A stretch of DNA of 64,000 nt from CALIZF01 sp046292445 (GCA_046292445.1 JBKBQT010000004.1:115479-179478); one strand, 5' to 3'. Positions 1 to 8,571 are shown, counted from the stretch's first letter. The notes: generated by a model from the letters alone, not told the origin. Numbers and translations: made by a program.

Positions 1-190
1 GATGCAACCGAGGTTCGGCCCGCGCGGCCTCGAATTCGCCCGCGCGCGGGTCGAGATGAAGGCGGTCGAGACCGTGCTGCATCTGCGCCGGGCCTTTCCG
101 CGGCGGATGAAATCCATGATCCCCGCCCATGTCTGGCGCCTCGTTGCGCCCTATGGCCTGACGCCAGGCCCCGGCGAGACGCGGGACTGA
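1..190 (+). CDS. C-terminal end of an unidentified protein (truncated by window edge)
   Basis: An open frame runs from the left edge to a TGA at 188-190, giving about 62 residues. The product is basic, with an Arg-rich helix-like stretch (HLRRAFPRRMKSM) and a Pro/Gly-rich tail. The frame is open to base 2, so the ATG at 2 is probably internal and the real start lies outside the window. Codon use is GC3-rich like its neighbours, which supports coding. I do not recognise the family. The next gene starts 75 nt downstream on the same strand. Confidence 0.45.
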   Translation, partial: MQPRFGPRGLEFARARVEMKAVETVLHLRRAFPRRMKSMIPAHVWRLVAPYGLTPGPGETRD

Positions 191-265
191 GCGCGCCCCC
201 CGCCCCCACTGGCGCCCGCCCGCGCGCCGCGCTAGGCGGCACGGGGTGACCGCGGAAGGTAGACG

Positions 266-1147
266 ATGCAGAACGGCGATACCGCGCGGGGCTTTGCCTT
301 CGCCGTCACGGTCTATGTGCTCTGGGGGTTCCTGCCCTACTACATGAAGCTGCTGGCGCATCTGCCGCCGGTCGAGGTGGTGGCGCATCGCGTGCTCTGG
401 TCGATCCCGATCGCCGGGGGCGTCCTTCTGGTGCTCGGCCGGTGGTCCGACCTTGTCCGCGCGCTGCGCACGCCGCGGATGCTCGGGATGGCGGTCGTCA
501 CTGCCGGGCTGATCGCAGTGAACTGGGGCCTTTACGTCTGGTCGATCGTCTCGGACCAGGCGCTGGAGGCGGCGCTTGGCTATTACATCAACCCGCTGTT
601 CTCGATCCTTCTCGCGCGGGTCGTGCTGGGGGAAAGGCTCGACCGGCTCCAGACACTCGCGGTGGCGCTGGCGGCGATGGCGGTGGGATTTCTCGCCTGG
701 CAGACGGGCCGGGTGCCGCTCTTGGCCATCGGGCTGATGGGCACCTGGGGGTTCTATGCGCTGGCCAAGCGGGCACTGCCGATCGGGCCGAACCAGGGGT
801 TCATGCTCGAGGTGCTGATCCTCGCGCCGCCCGCACTCGCCTATGCGGCCTGGCTGGGCTGGACGGGTGCGGGGCATTTCCTGACCACGCCGATGACCGA
901 CACGCTGCTGCTGCTCGGCTGCGGCGTGGTCACCGCGGTGCCGCTGCTGATCTACGCCAATGGCGCCAAGGGCCTTCGGCTGTCCACGATCGGGATCCTG
1001 CAATACATCGCGCCGACGATGATCTTCGTGTCGGCCGTCTTCGTCTTTGGCGAGCCCTTCGGGCAGGCGCAGGCCATCGCCTTTGCGCTGATCTGGGCGG
1101 CGCTGATCCTCTATTCGCTCGCGCTCATCCGGCAGGCCCGCGCCTGA
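266..1147 (+). CDS. rarD: RarD-type EamA/DMT-family permease
   Basis: This is a 293-residue integral membrane protein with about ten hydrophobic segments, the two-fold EamA repeat layout of the drug/metabolite transporter superfamily. The opening (short polar N-terminus, then AVTVYVLWGFLPYYMKLL and VVAHRVLWSIP) and the C-terminal QYIAPTMIFVSAV stretch are typical of RarD, named after the chloramphenicol-sensitive protein of E. coli. The natural substrate of RarD proteins is not firmly known. The ATG at 266 is preceded by a GGAAGG-like ribosome site. The following GATase gene begins 77 nt downstream, so cotranscription is possible. Confidence 0.85.
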   Translation: MQNGDTARGFAFAVTVYVLWGFLPYYMKLLAHLPPVEVVAHRVLWSIPIAGGVLLVLGRWSDLVRALRTPRMLGMAVVTAGLIAVNWGLYVWSIVSDQALEAALGYYINPLFSILLARVVLGERLDRLQTLAVALAAMAVGFLAWQTGRVPLLAIGLMGTWGFYALAKRALPIGPNQGFMLEVLILAPPALAYAAWLGWTGAGHFLTTPMTDTLLLLGCGVVTAVPLLIYANGAKGLRLSTIGILQYIAPTMIFVSAVFVFGEPFGQAQAIAFALIWAALILYSLALIRQARA

Positions 1148-1224
1148 CGCCCCCGCAGCCCTGCGCGCCCCTTGTCCGCCCCCGGCCGCGCGGTTACGTT
1201 GCACGCCAGCATCACAGGTTCCCC

Positions 1225-1923
1225 ATGCAGATCGGCATCCTTCAGACCGGCCGTGCCCCCGATGCCCTCGTGGGCACGACGGGCGACTATCCTGCCATGT
1301 TCGCGCGGCTACTGGACGGGTATGGGTTCACGTTCCGCACCTGGGCGGTGGTGGACATGGATTTCCCCGAGGGGGTGCATGACGCCGACGGCTGGCTCAT
1401 CACCGGGTCGCGCCACGGCGCCTATGAGGATCATCCCTTCATCAAGCCGCTCGAGGCGTTCATCCGCGATGCCCATGCGGCCCGTGTGCCGATGGTCGGC
1501 ATCTGCTTCGGCCACCAGATCATCGCGCAGGCACTCGGCGGGCGGGTCGAGAAATTCGCCGGCGGCTGGTCCGTCGGCCCGACCGATTATGACTTCGAGG
1601 GCGAGACGGTGACGCTCAACGCCTGGCACCAGGATCAGGTCACGGCCCTGCCCCCCGGCGCGCGGGTCATCGCGCGGGGCCCGATGTGCGACTATGCCGC
1701 GCTGGCCTATGGCGACCGGGCGCTGACGATCCAGGCCCATCCCGAATTCAGCCCCGATTTCATCGAGGGCCTGATGCAGACCCGCGGCCGCGGCGTGGTG
1801 CCCGAGGCGCGGCTCGACGCAGCGGCCGCGCGGCGCGGCACGCCGCTGTCGGACAGGGCGGTGGCGGACCGGATCGCCGCGTTCTTCAAACAGCCGCGCG
1901 CCCGCGCGGGCGCAGGGGTGTGA
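1225..1923 (+). CDS. Class I glutamine amidotransferase (GMP-synthase-like GATase1)
   Basis: A 232-residue stand-alone GATase1 domain. The nucleophile elbow VGICFGHQ places the catalytic Cys at residue 94, and AHPEF supplies His172 and Glu174 of the triad. It most likely hydrolyses a gamma-glutamyl or glutamine amide in the cytoplasm. The ATG at 1225 gives a normal N-terminus (IGILQTG); a longer in-frame reading only runs back through the RarD gene. The next gene, a glutamine-synthetase-like ligase, starts 2 nt after its stop, so the two are almost certainly one transcript. By context it may cleave gamma-glutamylated amines, as PuuD does in the Puu pathway, but PuuD belongs to a different GATase branch, so this role is inferred. 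Confidence 0.88.
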   Translation: MQIGILQTGRAPDALVGTTGDYPAMFARLLDGYGFTFRTWAVVDMDFPEGVHDADGWLITGSRHGAYEDHPFIKPLEAFIRDAHAARVPMVGICFGHQIIAQALGGRVEKFAGGWSVGPTDYDFEGETVTLNAWHQDQVTALPPGARVIARGPMCDYAALAYGDRALTIQAHPEFSPDFIEGLMQTRGRGVVPEARLDAAAARRGTPLSDRAVADRIAAFFKQPRARAGAGV

Positions 1924-1924
1924 C

Positions 1925-3280
1925 ATGGCCGACTGGACCGACCGCATCCCGCAGGCGGCGCGCGACTACATCGCCGGGCGGCGGCTCGACGAGGTGGAAT
2001 GCGTCGTCTCCGACATCGCCGGGGTCGCCCGCGGCAAGGCGATGCCGGCGTCCAAATTCGCCAAGCAGGCGACGTTCTTCCTGCCCAACTCGATCTTCTT
2101 GCAGACGATCACGGGCGACTGGGCCGACAATCCGTCGGGCGCCTTCACCGAACCCGACATGATCATGGTGCCCGATTTCTCGACCGCCAGCGCCGCGCCC
2201 TGGACGGCCGACGTCACGCTGCAGGTCATCCACGACGCGGTGGACCAGCAGGGCCGCCCGGTGCCCGTCAGCCCGCGCAACGTGCTGCGCCGGGTGGTCG
2301 AGCTTTACGAGGCCGAGGGCTGGCGCCCGATCATCGCGCCCGAGATGGAATTCTATTTCGTCGCCCGCAATACCGACCCCAACATGCCGGTGCAGCCGCC
2401 CATGGGCCGCACCGGGCGGCGCGCGGCGGCCAAGCAGGCCTATTCGATGTCGGCAGTGGACGAATACGGCAAGGTGATCGACGACATTTACGACTTCGCC
2501 GAGGCGCAGGGGTTCGAGATCGACGGCATCCTGCAGGAAGGCGGCGCGGGGCAGGTCGAAATCAACCTCGCCCATGGCGATCCCGTGCGGCTCGCCGACG
2601 AGATCTTCTATTTCAAGCGCCTGATCCGCGAGGCGGCGCTGCGCCACGACTGTTTCGCCACCTTCATGGCCAAGCCGATCGAGGGCGAACCGGGCAGCGC
2701 GATGCATATCCACCACTCGGTGGTCGATGCGGCGACGGGCCAGAACATCTTTTCGGAAGCCGACGGCAGCGAATCGCCGGCGTTCCTGCATTTCATCGCC
2801 GGCATGCAGGCGCATCTGCCGGCGGCGGTCGCGATGCTGGCGCCCTATGTCAACAGCTATCGCCGCTACGTCCCCGACTTTGCCGCGCCCATCAACCTCG
2901 AATGGGGCCGCGACAACCGCACCACCGGGCTGCGCGTGCCGATCAGCGATCCGGCGGCGCGGCGGGTGGAAAACCGGCTGGCCGGGATGGATTGCAACCC
3001 CTACCTCGGCCTTGCGGCCTCGCTCGCCTGCGGGTTTCTCGGGCTGAAGGAGGGGCGCATGCCCCGCGCCGAATGCACCGGCGACGCCTATATGGGCGAC
3101 GACGAATTGCCCTACAACCTCGGCGATGCGCTCGACATCCTGGCCGAGGACCACGCCCTGCGCGAGGTTCTGGGGACCGAGTTCTGCAACGTCTATGAAT
3201 CGGTCAAGCGGAACGAATACAAGGAATTCCTGCAGGTCATCAGCCCGTGGGAGCGGGAGCATCTCCTGCTCAACGTCTGA
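1925..3280 (+). CDS. Glutamine synthetase family ligase (gamma-glutamylpolyamine synthetase-like)
   Basis: 451 residues, the length of the type III/PuuA-like glutamine synthetase branch. It has the beta-grasp N-terminal part and the catalytic domain with metal-binding EMEFYFV, the MHIHHSV loop and the NLEWGRDNRTTGLRVP substrate/ATP loop. These enzymes ligate glutamate to an amine with ATP. Sitting between a GATase and a PuuB-like FAD oxidase, it more probably gamma-glutamylates putrescine or a related amine than makes glutamine for nitrogen assimilation. The ATG follows the upstream stop by one base, and its own TGA overlaps the next ATG (3280). Substrate identity is inferred. Confidence 0.88.
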   Translation: MADWTDRIPQAARDYIAGRRLDEVECVVSDIAGVARGKAMPASKFAKQATFFLPNSIFLQTITGDWADNPSGAFTEPDMIMVPDFSTASAAPWTADVTLQVIHDAVDQQGRPVPVSPRNVLRRVVELYEAEGWRPIIAPEMEFYFVARNTDPNMPVQPPMGRTGRRAAAKQAYSMSAVDEYGKVIDDIYDFAEAQGFEIDGILQEGGAGQVEINLAHGDPVRLADEIFYFKRLIREAALRHDCFATFMAKPIEGEPGSAMHIHHSVVDAATGQNIFSEADGSESPAFLHFIAGMQAHLPAAVAMLAPYVNSYRRYVPDFAAPINLEWGRDNRTTGLRVPISDPAARRVENRLAGMDCNPYLGLAASLACGFLGLKEGRMPRAECTGDAYMGDDELPYNLGDALDILAEDHALREVLGTEFCNVYESVKRNEYKEFLQVISPWEREHLLLNV

Positions 3281-4575
3281 TGGACCTGCTCACCGCGAAC
3301 GATCGGCCGGGGGAGTATCCGCCGTCGTGGTATGCCGCCACGGCGGTGCCGGCACCGCGGCATCCGCCGCTCGGCGGCGATGCGCGGGCGGACCTCTGCG
3401 TGATCGGGGCGGGCTTCACCGGCCTTTCGGCCGCGCTGCACGCCGCGCGGGCGGGGCTGTCGGTCATCGTGCTCGAGGCGCAGCGGGTGGGCTTCGGCGC
3501 GTCGGGGCGCAATGGCGGGCAGGTCGGATCGGGCCTGAGGCTCGACCAAGATGACCTCGAGGCCCGCGCGGGCCGCGATGCCGCCCGGATGCTCTGGACC
3601 ATCGCCGAGGAGGCCAAGGCGCTCGTGCGATCGCTCGCGGCCGCGATGCCGGGCACCGACTGGCGCAGCGGGATCGTCCATGCCCTGCGCAAACCGGCCG
3701 AGGTAAAGGCCGCCCGCGACGCGGCGGGCCGTCTGGCGCGCGACTATGGCTATGACGCGATCGCACCGCTGGACCGCGCCGCCCTTGCCGCGCTGATCGG
3801 CACCGAGGCCTATGCGGGCGGCGAGATCGACCGGGGCGCGGGGCATATCCACCCGCTCAACTTCGCGCTGGGCCTCGCCGCGGCGGCGCAGGCGGCGGGC
3901 GCGGCGATCCACGAGGGCACGCGCGCCACCGGGATCGCGCGGGGCGCGCCGCTGCGGGTGCGGACCGACCGCGGCACCGTCACCGCCGATCATGTCGTCG
4001 TCGCCGGCAACGGCTACCTCGGCGCCCTCGTCCCCGAGGTGGCGGCGCGCGCGATGCCGATCAACAGCTTTGTCGTGGCGACCGCGCCGCTCGGGGCGCG
4101 CATGCCGCTTGCCGAACCGGTCGCCGTCGCGGACAGCCGTTTCGTCGTGAACTACTGGCGCCCGACGCCGGACGGGCGGCTGCTGTTCGGCGGCGCCGAG
4201 ACCTATGGCTATCGTTTCCCCGCCGATATCGCGGCCCTCGTGCGCCGCCCGCTTGCCCGCATCTACCCGGGCCTTGCCGATGTGCGGATCGACCACGCCT
4301 GGGGCGGCACGCTCGCCATCACGACGACACGCGCGCCGCTGGTGACCCGCGTCGCGCCCGGGCTGCTTGCCGCCTCGACCTGCTCGGGACACGGGGTCGC
4401 GCTGTCCACGATGACCGGGCGCATCCTCGCCGAAACGGTCGCCGGGCAGACCGGCCGCTTCGACGTGATGGCGGCGCTCGCGCCGCCCCCTTTTCCCGGG
4501 GGCGCTGCGCTGCGAACACCGATCCTGGTGCTGGCGATGACATGGTTCGCCCTGCGCGACCGTCTCGGCATCTAG
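3280..4575 (+). CDS. puuB: FAD-dependent oxidoreductase, gamma-glutamylputrescine oxidase-like
   Basis: 431 residues of the DAO/glycine-oxidase flavoprotein fold. A Rossmann GAGFTG motif lies near residues 43-48, followed by the covalent-flavin-family signature GASGRNGGQ, and a C-terminal CSGHGVALS loop closes the FAD site. This is the PuuB/OrdL arrangement, which oxidises a gamma-glutamylated amine to an aldehyde. The start is the ATG at 3280, overlapping the preceding stop codon, so translation is coupled. Together with its upstream neighbours it forms a ligate-oxidise-hydrolyse module. The exact amine is not shown by the sequence. Confidence 0.85.
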   Translation: MDLLTANDRPGEYPPSWYAATAVPAPRHPPLGGDARADLCVIGAGFTGLSAALHAARAGLSVIVLEAQRVGFGASGRNGGQVGSGLRLDQDDLEARAGRDAARMLWTIAEEAKALVRSLAAAMPGTDWRSGIVHALRKPAEVKAARDAAGRLARDYGYDAIAPLDRAALAALIGTEAYAGGEIDRGAGHIHPLNFALGLAAAAQAAGAAIHEGTRATGIARGAPLRVRTDRGTVTADHVVVAGNGYLGALVPEVAARAMPINSFVVATAPLGARMPLAEPVAVADSRFVVNYWRPTPDGRLLFGGAETYGYRFPADIAALVRRPLARIYPGLADVRIDHAWGGTLAITTTRAPLVTRVAPGLLAASTCSGHGVALSTMTGRILAETVAGQTGRFDVMAALAPPPFPGGAALRTPILVLAMTWFALRDRLGI

Positions 4576-4619
4576 GCGCCGCGCGCGCTGCGAGGCGGCA
4601 ACGCGCCGCTGGAAAAGCC

Positions 4620-4638
4620 GCCATATTGTCTATATGGC
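4620..4638. promoter_or_regulatory. Inverted repeat upstream of the DegT-type aminotransferase gene
   Basis: GCCATAT and ATATGGC form perfect 7-bp arms around a 5-nt centre (TGTCT), 34 nt before the ATG at 4672. It is one of few AT-rich spots in this GC-rich gap, so it may be an operator or part of a promoter for the downstream gene. The regulator is unknown. Confidence 0.4.
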
Positions 4639-4671
4639 ATGGGATAGCTGACCCGGTACGAAAGAGACCCC

Positions 4672-5871
4672 ATGTCGCCCGACGGAGAGCGCCGCGCGCC
4701 GAACCTGTACGACGCCGAGCCCATCCCCCCCGCCGCCCTTGCCGAGATCGAACGCCTGCTCGCGACGGGCGATCTGTTCCGCTATACCGCGCCCGAAGGC
4801 GCCCCCGTGGCGATGCTGGAACGCGAGTTCGCGGCCTGGATCGGATCGCGCTACGCCCTTGCCGTGTCCTCCTGCTCGGCGGCGCTGTTCCTGTCGCTCA
4901 AGGCGCTGGACCTGCCGCGCGGGGCGCGCGTCCTGGTGCCGGCCTTCACCTTCGCGGCCGTGCCCTCGGCGGTGCTGCACGCCGACTGCACGCCCGTATT
5001 GGTCGAGGTCGGGCACGATCTGCGCGTGGACATGGCCGATTTCGCGGCCAAGCTGCCCGGCGCCGGCGCGGTGATGATCAGCCACATGCGCGGCCACACC
5101 TCCGACATGGACGCGATCATGGCGCTGTGCGACGCGGCCGGGGTTCCGGTCGTCGAGGATGCGGCCCATTCGCTCGGCACGACATGGGGCGGGCGCAACA
5201 TCGGCACGATCGGCCGGATCGGCTGCTTCAGCTTCCAGTCCTACAAGCTGATAAACGCCGGCGAGGGCGGCATGTTCGTCACGGACGACCCCGAACTCGC
5301 CGCCCGCGCCGTCATCATGTCGGGCGCCTACGAATACAACTGGAAGAAACACCCGGGCCTCCAGAACAGCTTTCCGCACTGGCAGAACCGCCTGCCGCTC
5401 TACAATCTGCGGATGCAGAACCTCTCAGCGGCCGTCATCCGGCCGCAGATCCCGGAAATCGGCCGCCGCGTGCGCGCGGGGCGCGACAACCACGATTACG
5501 TCGCCCGCCACCTCAACGCCTCGCAACATCTTTCTGTTCCGCCCGCCCTCGGCCCCGAGGACCGTGCCCCGGACTCCATCCAGTTCACGCTGGCCGGCGA
5601 CTGGACCGACGCCGAGGCGCGCCAGTTCGAGGCGCTGTCAAAGCGCCGTGGCGCGCCGGTGCAGATCTTCGGCCTCTCGCCGGACAATGCCCGCGCATTC
5701 TGGAACTGGCAGTTCCTGCCCGAACAGCCCGATCTGCCGAAAACCCGCGCGATGCTGATGCGCACGGGCGATCTGCGCCTGCCGGCACGCCTCGGCCGCA
5801 CCGATCTCGACTTCCTCGTCGATGCCCTGCTCGGCTCGGCCGAGGAAGTCAAGCTGCGCGGGGCGGCTTGA
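4672..5871 (+). CDS. DegT/DnrJ/EryC1/StrS-family PLP aminotransferase
   Basis: 399 residues with the DegT fold. VEDAAHS contains the PLP-stacking region (Asp163), and FSFQSYKLINAGEGG carries the Schiff-base lysine at residue 192. Relatives transaminate nucleotide-linked keto-sugars or amino-acid-like ketones. No sugar-nucleotide genes are nearby. Instead it lies between an amine-oxidising cluster and a second PLP aminotransferase, so an amine or keto-acid substrate is as likely as a sugar. It starts 96 nt after the oxidase gene, behind an inverted repeat at 4620-4638, and may have its own promoter. The fold assignment is firm; the substrate is unknown. Confidence 0.85.
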   Translation: MSPDGERRAPNLYDAEPIPPAALAEIERLLATGDLFRYTAPEGAPVAMLEREFAAWIGSRYALAVSSCSAALFLSLKALDLPRGARVLVPAFTFAAVPSAVLHADCTPVLVEVGHDLRVDMADFAAKLPGAGAVMISHMRGHTSDMDAIMALCDAAGVPVVEDAAHSLGTTWGGRNIGTIGRIGCFSFQSYKLINAGEGGMFVTDDPELAARAVIMSGAYEYNWKKHPGLQNSFPHWQNRLPLYNLRMQNLSAAVIRPQIPEIGRRVRAGRDNHDYVARHLNASQHLSVPPALGPEDRAPDSIQFTLAGDWTDAEARQFEALSKRRGAPVQIFGLSPDNARAFWNWQFLPEQPDLPKTRAMLMRTGDLRLPARLGRTDLDFLVDALLGSAEEVKLRGAA

Positions 5872-5962
5872 AGCGGCGCGCAACGACGCGTCCGGCCGGG
5901 CCGTGTTGAACCGCCCCGGCGCGGGCGGTATGGTCGCGGCTCAACAGCAAAGGGACACAGCC

Positions 5963-7330
5963 ATGCGCGACGACGCACCGAATTCCTGGGAAGCCCGCGC
6001 GGATGCCTTTTCGCTCTACGGCTTCACCGACCTGCCCTCGGTCCATGCCCGCGGCGCCGTCGTGCTCACCCATGGCGAGGGGCCCTATGTGGTGGACGTC
6101 AATGGCCGCCGCTACCTCGATGCCAACTCGGGCCTGTGGAACATGGTGGCCGGCTTCGACCACCCCGGCCTGATCGCTGCGGCCCAGGCGCAATACGCCC
6201 GCTTTCCCGGCTATCACGCCTTCTTCGGCCGGATGTCGGACCAGACGGTGATGCTGTCCGAAAAACTGGTCGAGGTCTCGCCCTACGACCGCGGCCGCGT
6301 GTTCTACACCAACTCGGGATCCGAGGCGAACGACACGATGGTCAAGATCCTCTGGATGCTCGCGGGCGCCGAGGGCAAGCCGCAGCGGCGCAAGATCCTG
6401 ACCCGCGTGAACGCCTATCATGGGGTGACGGCCGTCTCTGCCTCGATGACCGGCAAGCCCTACAACAGCGTCTTCGGCCTGCCGCTGCCGGGCTTCATCC
6501 ACCTGACCTGCCCGCATTACTGGCGCTTCGGCAAACCCGGCGAGACCGAGGCAGAGTTCACCGCCCGCCTTGCCGCCGAACTCGAGGCGACGATCATCAA
6601 GGAAGGCCCCGACACGATCGCCGGCTTCTTCGCCGAACCGGTGATGGGCGCCGGCGGCGTCATCCCGCCTTCGGCGGGCTATTTCCAGGCCGTCCAGACC
6701 GTCCTGCGCCGCTACGCCATCCCGCTGATCGCCGACGAGGTGATTTGCGGCTTCGGCCGTACCGGCAACGTCTGGGGCTCGCAAACCTATGATTTCATCC
6801 CCGACGCGATCATCTCGTCCAAGAACATCACCGCCGGCTTTTTCCCGATGGGCGCGATCATCCTCGGCCCCGACCTTGCCGACCGCGTGCAGGCCGCCGC
6901 CGAGGCGCTCGAGGAATTCCCGCACGGCTTCACCGCCTCGGGCCATCCGGTCGGCTGCGCCATCGCGCTCAAGGCCATCGACATCGTGCTGAACGAAGGC
7001 CTCATGGACAATGTCCGCGCCATGACGCCGCGCTTCGAGGCCGGCCTCGAGAGCCTCGCCCGCCACCCCAACGTCGGCGAATGGCGCGGCAAGGGTCTGA
7101 TGGGCGCGCTCGAGGCGGTGCGCGACAAGGCGACGAAAACCCCCTTCGAGGGGCATCTGTCGGTCAGCGAGCGCATCGCCAATACCTGCACCGACCACGG
7201 CCTGATCTGCCGCCCGCTCGGCCAGGCGATCGTGCTCTGCCCGCCCTTCATCATCACCGAAAGCCAGCTCGACGAGATGTTCGACAAGCTCGACGCCGCC
7301 CTGCACAAGGTCTTTGCGGAACTGGCCTGA
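5963..7330 (+). CDS. Class III aminotransferase (putrescine/omega-amine:pyruvate-like)
   Basis: 455 residues of fold-type I class III aminotransferase. It shows the PLP phosphate loop NSGSEAND, LIADEVICGFGRTG with Asp258, and IISSKNITAGFFP with the Schiff-base lysine at residue 287. Members in the SpuC/omega-transaminase branch move an amino group from polyamines or beta-amino acids to pyruvate. The ATG at 5963 follows an AAGGGA ribosome site; the longer in-frame reading overlaps the DegT gene and is unlikely. As last gene of the amine cluster it could act on diamines in parallel with the gamma-glutamyl route. A 41-bp dispersed repeat follows at 7354. Confidence 0.87.
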   Translation: MRDDAPNSWEARADAFSLYGFTDLPSVHARGAVVLTHGEGPYVVDVNGRRYLDANSGLWNMVAGFDHPGLIAAAQAQYARFPGYHAFFGRMSDQTVMLSEKLVEVSPYDRGRVFYTNSGSEANDTMVKILWMLAGAEGKPQRRKILTRVNAYHGVTAVSASMTGKPYNSVFGLPLPGFIHLTCPHYWRFGKPGETEAEFTARLAAELEATIIKEGPDTIAGFFAEPVMGAGGVIPPSAGYFQAVQTVLRRYAIPLIADEVICGFGRTGNVWGSQTYDFIPDAIISSKNITAGFFPMGAIILGPDLADRVQAAAEALEEFPHGFTASGHPVGCAIALKAIDIVLNEGLMDNVRAMTPRFEAGLESLARHPNVGEWRGKGLMGALEAVRDKATKTPFEGHLSVSERIANTCTDHGLICRPLGQAIVLCPPFIITESQLDEMFDKLDAALHKVFAELA

Positions 7331-7353
7331 CCCACCCCGCACGCCCCTGCGGA

Positions 7354-7394
7354 CTTCAGGCTGGCCCAAATATCCCCGCCGGAGGCTCCCGCAG
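7354..7394. repeat. 41-bp dispersed intergenic repeat, copy 1
   Basis: Positions 7354-7394 are identical over 41 bases to 39743-39783. The core reads CCCAAATATCCCCGCCGGAG. Both copies lie in the short gap between the stop codons of two convergent genes, here the class III aminotransferase and phaR, 24 nt after the + strand stop. On the minus strand it reads CTCCGGCGGGGATATTTGGG. No protein or standard terminator is evident. The location suggests a 3'-end processing or termination element. Confidence 0.8.
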
Positions 7395-7413
7395 TCTCCG
7401 GCCCGCGCCGCGG

Positions 7414-7962
7414 TCAGAGTTTGGCGAGCTTGGCCTGCAGATCGGCGAGCTGGCGCTTGATCTGCGCCAGATCCTCCTTCGCCGTCGCGCCGTCATCCTC
7501 CTGCGCGGGCCCGCTCGTGCCCGGCCAGCCGCCGGTCATGGCCTTCATGAAGGCTTCCTGCTGGCGCTTCATCGCCTCGAAGCCGGGCATGGCCGCCATC
7601 GGGTTGGGAAAGGCCGAGAGGTTCTCGAGCATCTTCGACTGGCCCTCGCGCAGCATCTCGAAAGACGCGGCAAGGAACTGCGGGACGACCGAATTGACCT
7701 CGGTGGTATAGCTGCGCACGAGATCGGTGAGCACCGTGATCGGCAGCACGCTCTCGCCCTTGGATTCATGCTCGGCGATGATCTGGAGAAGGTATTGCCG
7801 CGTCAGGTCGTCGCCCGACTTCAGATCGACGATCTGCACCTCGCGCCCCGCCCGGATGAACCCGGCGATATCCTCGAGCGTCACATAATCGCTCGTCTCG
7901 GTGTTGTAGAGACGCCGGCTCGCATAGCGCTTGATCAGCAACGGCTTGCCCGTCTCGGCCAT
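7414..7962 (-). CDS. phaR: Polyhydroxyalkanoate synthesis repressor PhaR
   Basis: 182 residues. The N-terminal PHB/PHA-accumulation-regulator domain is unmistakable: IKRYASRRLYNTETSDYVTL near residues 8-27, then IVDLKSGDDLTRQYL. The C-terminal half is a helical, Gln/Lys/Ala-rich tail ending in a coiled-coil-like segment. PhaR binds DNA upstream of phasin and other PHA genes and is released when it binds nascent PHA granules. The second Met (7962) is preferred over 7983 because homologues start just before the KRY motif. It lies downstream of the phasin gene but behind that gene's terminator. Candidate operator sites are at 8621-8661. Confidence 0.93.
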   Translation of the reverse strand: MAETGKPLLIKRYASRRLYNTETSDYVTLEDIAGFIRAGREVQIVDLKSGDDLTRQYLLQIIAEHESKGESVLPITVLTDLVRSYTTEVNSVVPQFLAASFEMLREGQSKMLENLSAFPNPMAAMPGFEAMKRQQEAFMKAMTGGWPGTSGPAQEDDGATAKEDLAQIKRQLADLQAKLAKL

Positions 7963-8011
7963 CGGCGCGTCTCCCCATTCCATCCGGTGGGAAGCCTAGC
8001 GGGCGGATGCG

Positions 8012-8045
8012 GAAAAGAAAAGGGCGGGCCGTTTCCGGCCCGCCC
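8012..8045 (-). terminator. Rho-independent terminator of the phasin gene
   Basis: Read on the minus strand, GGGCGGGCC and GGCCCGCCC form a perfect 9-bp stem (8037-8045 with 8022-8030) around a 6-nt GGAAAC loop. It is followed directly by a T-rich run, TTTTTCTTTTCC. It sits 62 nt after the phasin stop and before phaR, so it should separate abundant phasin mRNA from phaR. Confidence 0.9.
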
Positions 8046-8106
8046 ACGCCAGCGTTCCCCGGGAGGATGGGGGCGCCAGCGGTTCGATCGTTACGGAAAT
8101 GTCAGG

Positions 8107-8571
8107 TCACTTCGCGGCGGCAGCGGCGGTCGCGGTGGCCTTCTTGGCCACGGCGGTCGCTTCGGTGGCGGCTTTCTTGACGGCGGCGGTCGCGTCTTCC
8201 GACAGGTCCTTGCCGGCGGCGAGCATGATCTCGACCGTTTCCATCTGCATCTTCTTGGCCACTTCGGCGAAGGCGGCCATGTGCTCGGCGGCCATCTCGG
8301 CGGCGGCCGAGGCGAAATCGGTCATCGACTTGCTGTAATCGGCCGGCTCGGCCTTGGCCTTGGCCACGTCGCCCATCTTGTGGAGCGCGTCCTTGGTCCA
8401 TTTGGCGCCGATCTCGGTCGACTTCTCGGCAGCCTCGAGGGCAACCTTCATCATCTTCTCGCCCAGGGCGGCCTGGGTCTTGTACATGTCCTGCATCGCC
8501 GACATGTCCATCGGCATCGCTGCCATCATGTCCTGCATCATCTTCGTCATGTCGTTGGTTTTCGTGGCCAT
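8107..8571 (-). CDS. phaP: Phasin, PHA granule-associated protein
   Basis: 154 residues, Ala/Lys/Met-rich and almost entirely helical, ending in an (A/K/T)-rich tail (AVAKKATATAAAAAK), as in phasin_2-type proteins. The N-terminal part is unusually Met-rich (about eight Met in the first 30 residues, MMQDMMAAMPMDM). Phasins coat PHA granules and control their size. The ATG at 8571 is preceded by AAGGAG at 7-nt spacing; an upstream Met at 8634 would lie inside the promoter/operator. It has its own promoter (8611-8639), two PhaR-type operators and a strong terminator (8012-8045), consistent with a highly expressed monocistronic gene. Confidence 0.9.
   Translation of the reverse strand: MATKTNDMTKMMQDMMAAMPMDMSAMQDMYKTQAALGEKMMKVALEAAEKSTEIGAKWTKDALHKMGDVAKAKAEPADYSKSMTDFASAAAEMAAEHMAAFAEVAKKMQMETVEIMLAAGKDLSEDATAAVKKAATEATAVAKKATATAAAAAK

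Noticed and set aside
1172..1612. Alternative + strand frame overlapping the GATase gene
   Set aside because: Ser/Arg/Pro-rich shadow in another frame; the GATase frame holds the complete catalytic triad.
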